Shown one piece after another: positions 62,353 to 64,000 of a DNA stretch of 64,000 nucleotides. Position numbers and translations under genes: made by a program. The notes beneath the pieces are model-generated. The model searched no databases and was not told where the DNA came from. It was given only the letters and a program-made list of their open reading frames with translations. Every line of letters begins with the position of its first letter. Position 1 is the stretch's first letter. Source of the stretch: Bog-473 sp963742035 (GTDB taxonomy: Bacteria > Actinomycetota > Acidimicrobiia > Acidimicrobiales > RAAP-2); assembly GCA_963742035.1 (NCBI GenBank), contig CAVUKH010000001.1:1-64000 (forward strand). The letters are read 5' to 3'.

Positions 62353-64000
62353 TCATCCCTGGGATGCAACGAAGGTGCCGCTCTGCTGCATCACGGCCGC
62401 CTCCACAATCTGGATGTCCGGCGGCTGAATGGCGAGCGGACCGCCGGCCACCGGGACCTGCCACACCAGGGAGACGTACGGGGTCGGCTGCAGCACGGTG
62501 CCAGGGGCGCACGGGGGGAACCCGGTGATGTCCAAGGGCATGGTGGGCGATGGCATGGCCGGTCCGCACGCCTGGGTGCGGCGATGCCACTGCACGAGCG
62601 CGCCGTAGGGCATCGGGGCCTTCGTCTCGGTGGCGGGAAGGATGTACATGGCGGCGGCCAGCACGTCGCCGCCGGCCGGGGTGGTGACGTAGACGAGCCC
62701 GTCGACGTGCTGGGGGTCCAGCGTCCGCCGCGCCGCCGCGTTGGCCGCCACGATGGTCGGGTTCACGTAGACGACGACCGGATAGTCCGTCGGGGACGCC
62801 GGCTCGTACCCGGCGGCCATCGCCGCCGCCGGGGTGGTGTAGGCCGACACGGCGGCGCTGGTCGCTTGCACGTACTGCACGGCACCGATCTGGTCGGCCG
62901 CCGTCAGGCTGGGTGCACAGCCACTCTCGGCCATGTGGATGTCGTCGGGCCCGTTGTTGCCGTCGCGCAGCAGCTGGCTCGCCTCGGCCTGCGGAATGGC
63001 GGTGCCCGTGTAGTGCCAGTCGGGCGTCGTGGTGTTGAACCCGGCGGCCGCGCTGGCGTCGGCGCCGTTCATGTCCATGCCGTTCGTTCCGCTCATGATC
63101 ATGAACGGCGTGTTGTTCAGGTCGAGCCCGGAGATCTTGAGGCCGCTCTGGTGCGGCACACACGTGCTGGCGGTGGCCGAAGGCGTGCCCGAGCCCGCGC
63201 CCGACGTGTTGCTCATGACCATGCCGCTCATGGCGCTGCTGGTCGACTCCGGGGCCACGGCGGGATAGCTGGCGCTCAGCAACAGCGCGGCGGCGAGAGC
63301 GGCGATGCCGAGAACGGCCGACGCGGGGCTGCGGCGCAGAATCTCGCCGGCGGGCGATCGCCAGGCCTCCTTCGACGCGACGAAGGTCGGGACCATGGCC
63401 GCGGCGAGGAAGATCACCAGCAGGCCGGTGTTGGGGTCGGTGCCCGAGCCGCTGAAGACGTTCCCGACCAGGCCCTGTCCGGCGATCCACATCAGGAACG
63501 ACAGCAGCGCGCCGGCGGCCAGGAACCAGCCGGGCCGACGGGCCACCAGGGGCCCGAGCCCGATGGTGACGGAAATGGCCGCCAGGATCCACGCCGTCTG
63601 GGTCCCGGTCGTCGAGAACAGGTTGGCCATGGTGGTGAGGAAGTGGGAATACCAGCCCGGCACCGTGGCAGCCATGCCCGCGATGGCGCTCTGGACGGAG
63701 GTGCGCGTCCGGTTGGCGGGCAACAGGAAGAGGACGGCGGCCAACGACCAGTACCCCGCCCACACGGCCAAGGGGGTGATGGTGCGGCCGATCCCCTGGG
63801 CGGCGGCCGAGGTGGCCACGCCCGCCGGGCGGTCGCTCCAGTCGATCCAGCGGCGGGGCGGCCGGGGCCAGGCCATGAGGCCGATGAGCCCGTAGAGGAG
63901 CACGCCCCCCGGGGCGCCGGTCAGGGCGCTCGCCGTGCCGGTGAGGAGCATGCCCATGCCCTCGCCGACGATCCAGACTCCGAGCACCCAGGCGAACGAC
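62353..64000 (-). CDS. Multi-helix membrane protein with C-terminal exported domain, partial at the window edge
   Basis: The frame is open to the last base, so the N-terminus is missing. The first part has several helices (LAVWAGYWSLAAVLFLLPAN, WILAAISVTIGLGPLVARRP, LLVIFLAAAMVPTFVAS, LGIAALAAALLLSASYPAVA). The last 330 residues look extracellular, with MSGMVMSN, FMIMSGTNGMDMNG, Met/His-rich stretches and AMYILPATETKAPMPYGALV. Met-rich patches suggest metal (copper) binding, but I do not recognise the family with certainty. Overlapping frames are shadows. Confidence 0.7.
   Translation of the reverse strand, partial: SFAWVLGVWIVGEGMGMLLTGTASALTGAPGGVLLYGLIGLMAWPRPPRRWIDWSDRPAGVATSAAAQGIGRTITPLAVWAGYWSLAAVLFLLPANRTRTSVQSAIAGMAATVPGWYSHFLTTMANLFSTTGTQTAWILAAISVTIGLGPLVARRPGWFLAAGALLSFLMWIAGQGLVGNVFSGSGTDPNTGLLVIFLAAAMVPTFVASKEAWRSPAGEILRRSPASAVLGIAALAAALLLSASYPAVAPESTSSAMSGMVMSNTSGAGSGTPSATASTCVPHQSGLKISGLDLNNTPFMIMSGTNGMDMNGADASAAAGFNTTTPDWHYTGTAIPQAEASQLLRDGNNGPDDIHMAESGCAPSLTAADQIGAVQYVQATSAAVSAYTTPAAAMAAGYEPASPTDYPVVVYVNPTIVAANAAARRTLDPQHVDGLVYVTTPAGGDVLAAAMYILPATETKAPMPYGALVQWHRRTQACGPAMPSPTMPLDITGFPPCAPGTVLQPTPYVSLVWQVPVAGGPLAIQPPDIQIVEAAVMQQSGTFVASQG

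Noticed and set aside
62321..63763. 480-codon minus-strand frame overlapping the last gene
   Set aside because: Same strand, different frame from the partial membrane protein; Arg/Gly/His-rich translation typical of a shadow frame.

Overview
The window is high-G+C actinobacterial DNA, probably from the Acidimicrobiia or a relative. This is inferred from fused Liv transporters, many stand-alone amidohydrolases, DUF35/thiolase pairs, GTG starts and 4-base ATGA/GTGA gene overlaps; the lineage itself is not proven. No rRNA or CRISPR is present. There are two tRNA genes, tRNA-Glu(CTC) and tRNA-Gln(CTG), side by side at 52.27-52.45 kb. They separate two landscapes: a catabolic, accessory-type region on the left and visibly more G+C-rich, housekeeping-like DNA on the right.

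Left flank (1-8.4 kb). Decayed WS/DGAT and luciferase-like remnants and a frameshifted FAD-linked oxidase are followed by a cytochrome P450, an MFS exporter with a MerR regulator, a TetR remnant and an aldehyde dehydrogenase. At 8.47-8.51 kb lies an imperfect direct copy of the 3' half of tRNA-Glu. Together with the tyrosine integrase that abuts the intact tRNA-Glu at 52.27 kb, it outlines a candidate integrated island of about 44 kb.

Candidate island (8.5-52.2 kb). It carries (i) an L-rhamnoside system: two cytoplasmic GH78 rhamnosidases, rhamnose isomerase, rhamnulokinase, a fused rhamnulose-1-P aldolase/lactaldehyde dehydrogenase, a lactate-oxidase-like flavoenzyme, a LacI repressor and a Liv-type importer compressed into chimeric proteins (LivH-LivM-LivG in one chain, MFS-LivF in another); (ii) CoA-linked and oxygenase genes (acyl-CoA dehydrogenases, enoyl-CoA hydratase, acyl-CoA ligase, SDRs, two PhyH-type dioxygenases, SnoaL-like protein, three amidohydrolases and a DegT-family enzyme with His in place of the PLP lysine); (iii) regulators: two MarR proteins with palindromes at their promoters and a protein made of two TetR repressors in one chain; (iv) at the right end an Xis-like HTH protein, an SOS-controlled UvrD-like helicase, a GNAT enzyme and the integrase.

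Two operator families tie the island together. TGAAnCGnTyCA (LacI type) occurs at 14928, 15010 and 30162. A 14-bp semi-palindrome near AATAACGTTGTTAC occurs at five promoters (10090, 30180, 35287, 44045, 46722), each time over or beside the -10 box. The tandem TetR-TetR protein, encoded just downstream of one of these sites, is the best candidate to read it. The simplest model is uptake of intact rhamnosylated compounds, intracellular removal of rhamnose, catabolism of rhamnose to DHAP and pyruvate, and oxidative/CoA-dependent degradation of the aglycone.

Right flank (52.5-64 kb). A secreted neocarzinostatin-like protein, a DUF218 protein and gltX each carry apparent single-base frameshifts. 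A 3-cysteine ferredoxin, two thiolase-fold and two DUF35 proteins, an ABC1/UbiB-type kinase, an SRPBCC protein, an aldo/keto reductase and two membrane proteins follow; the last runs off the window. Frameshifts in the essential gltX make residual sequencing indels likely there.
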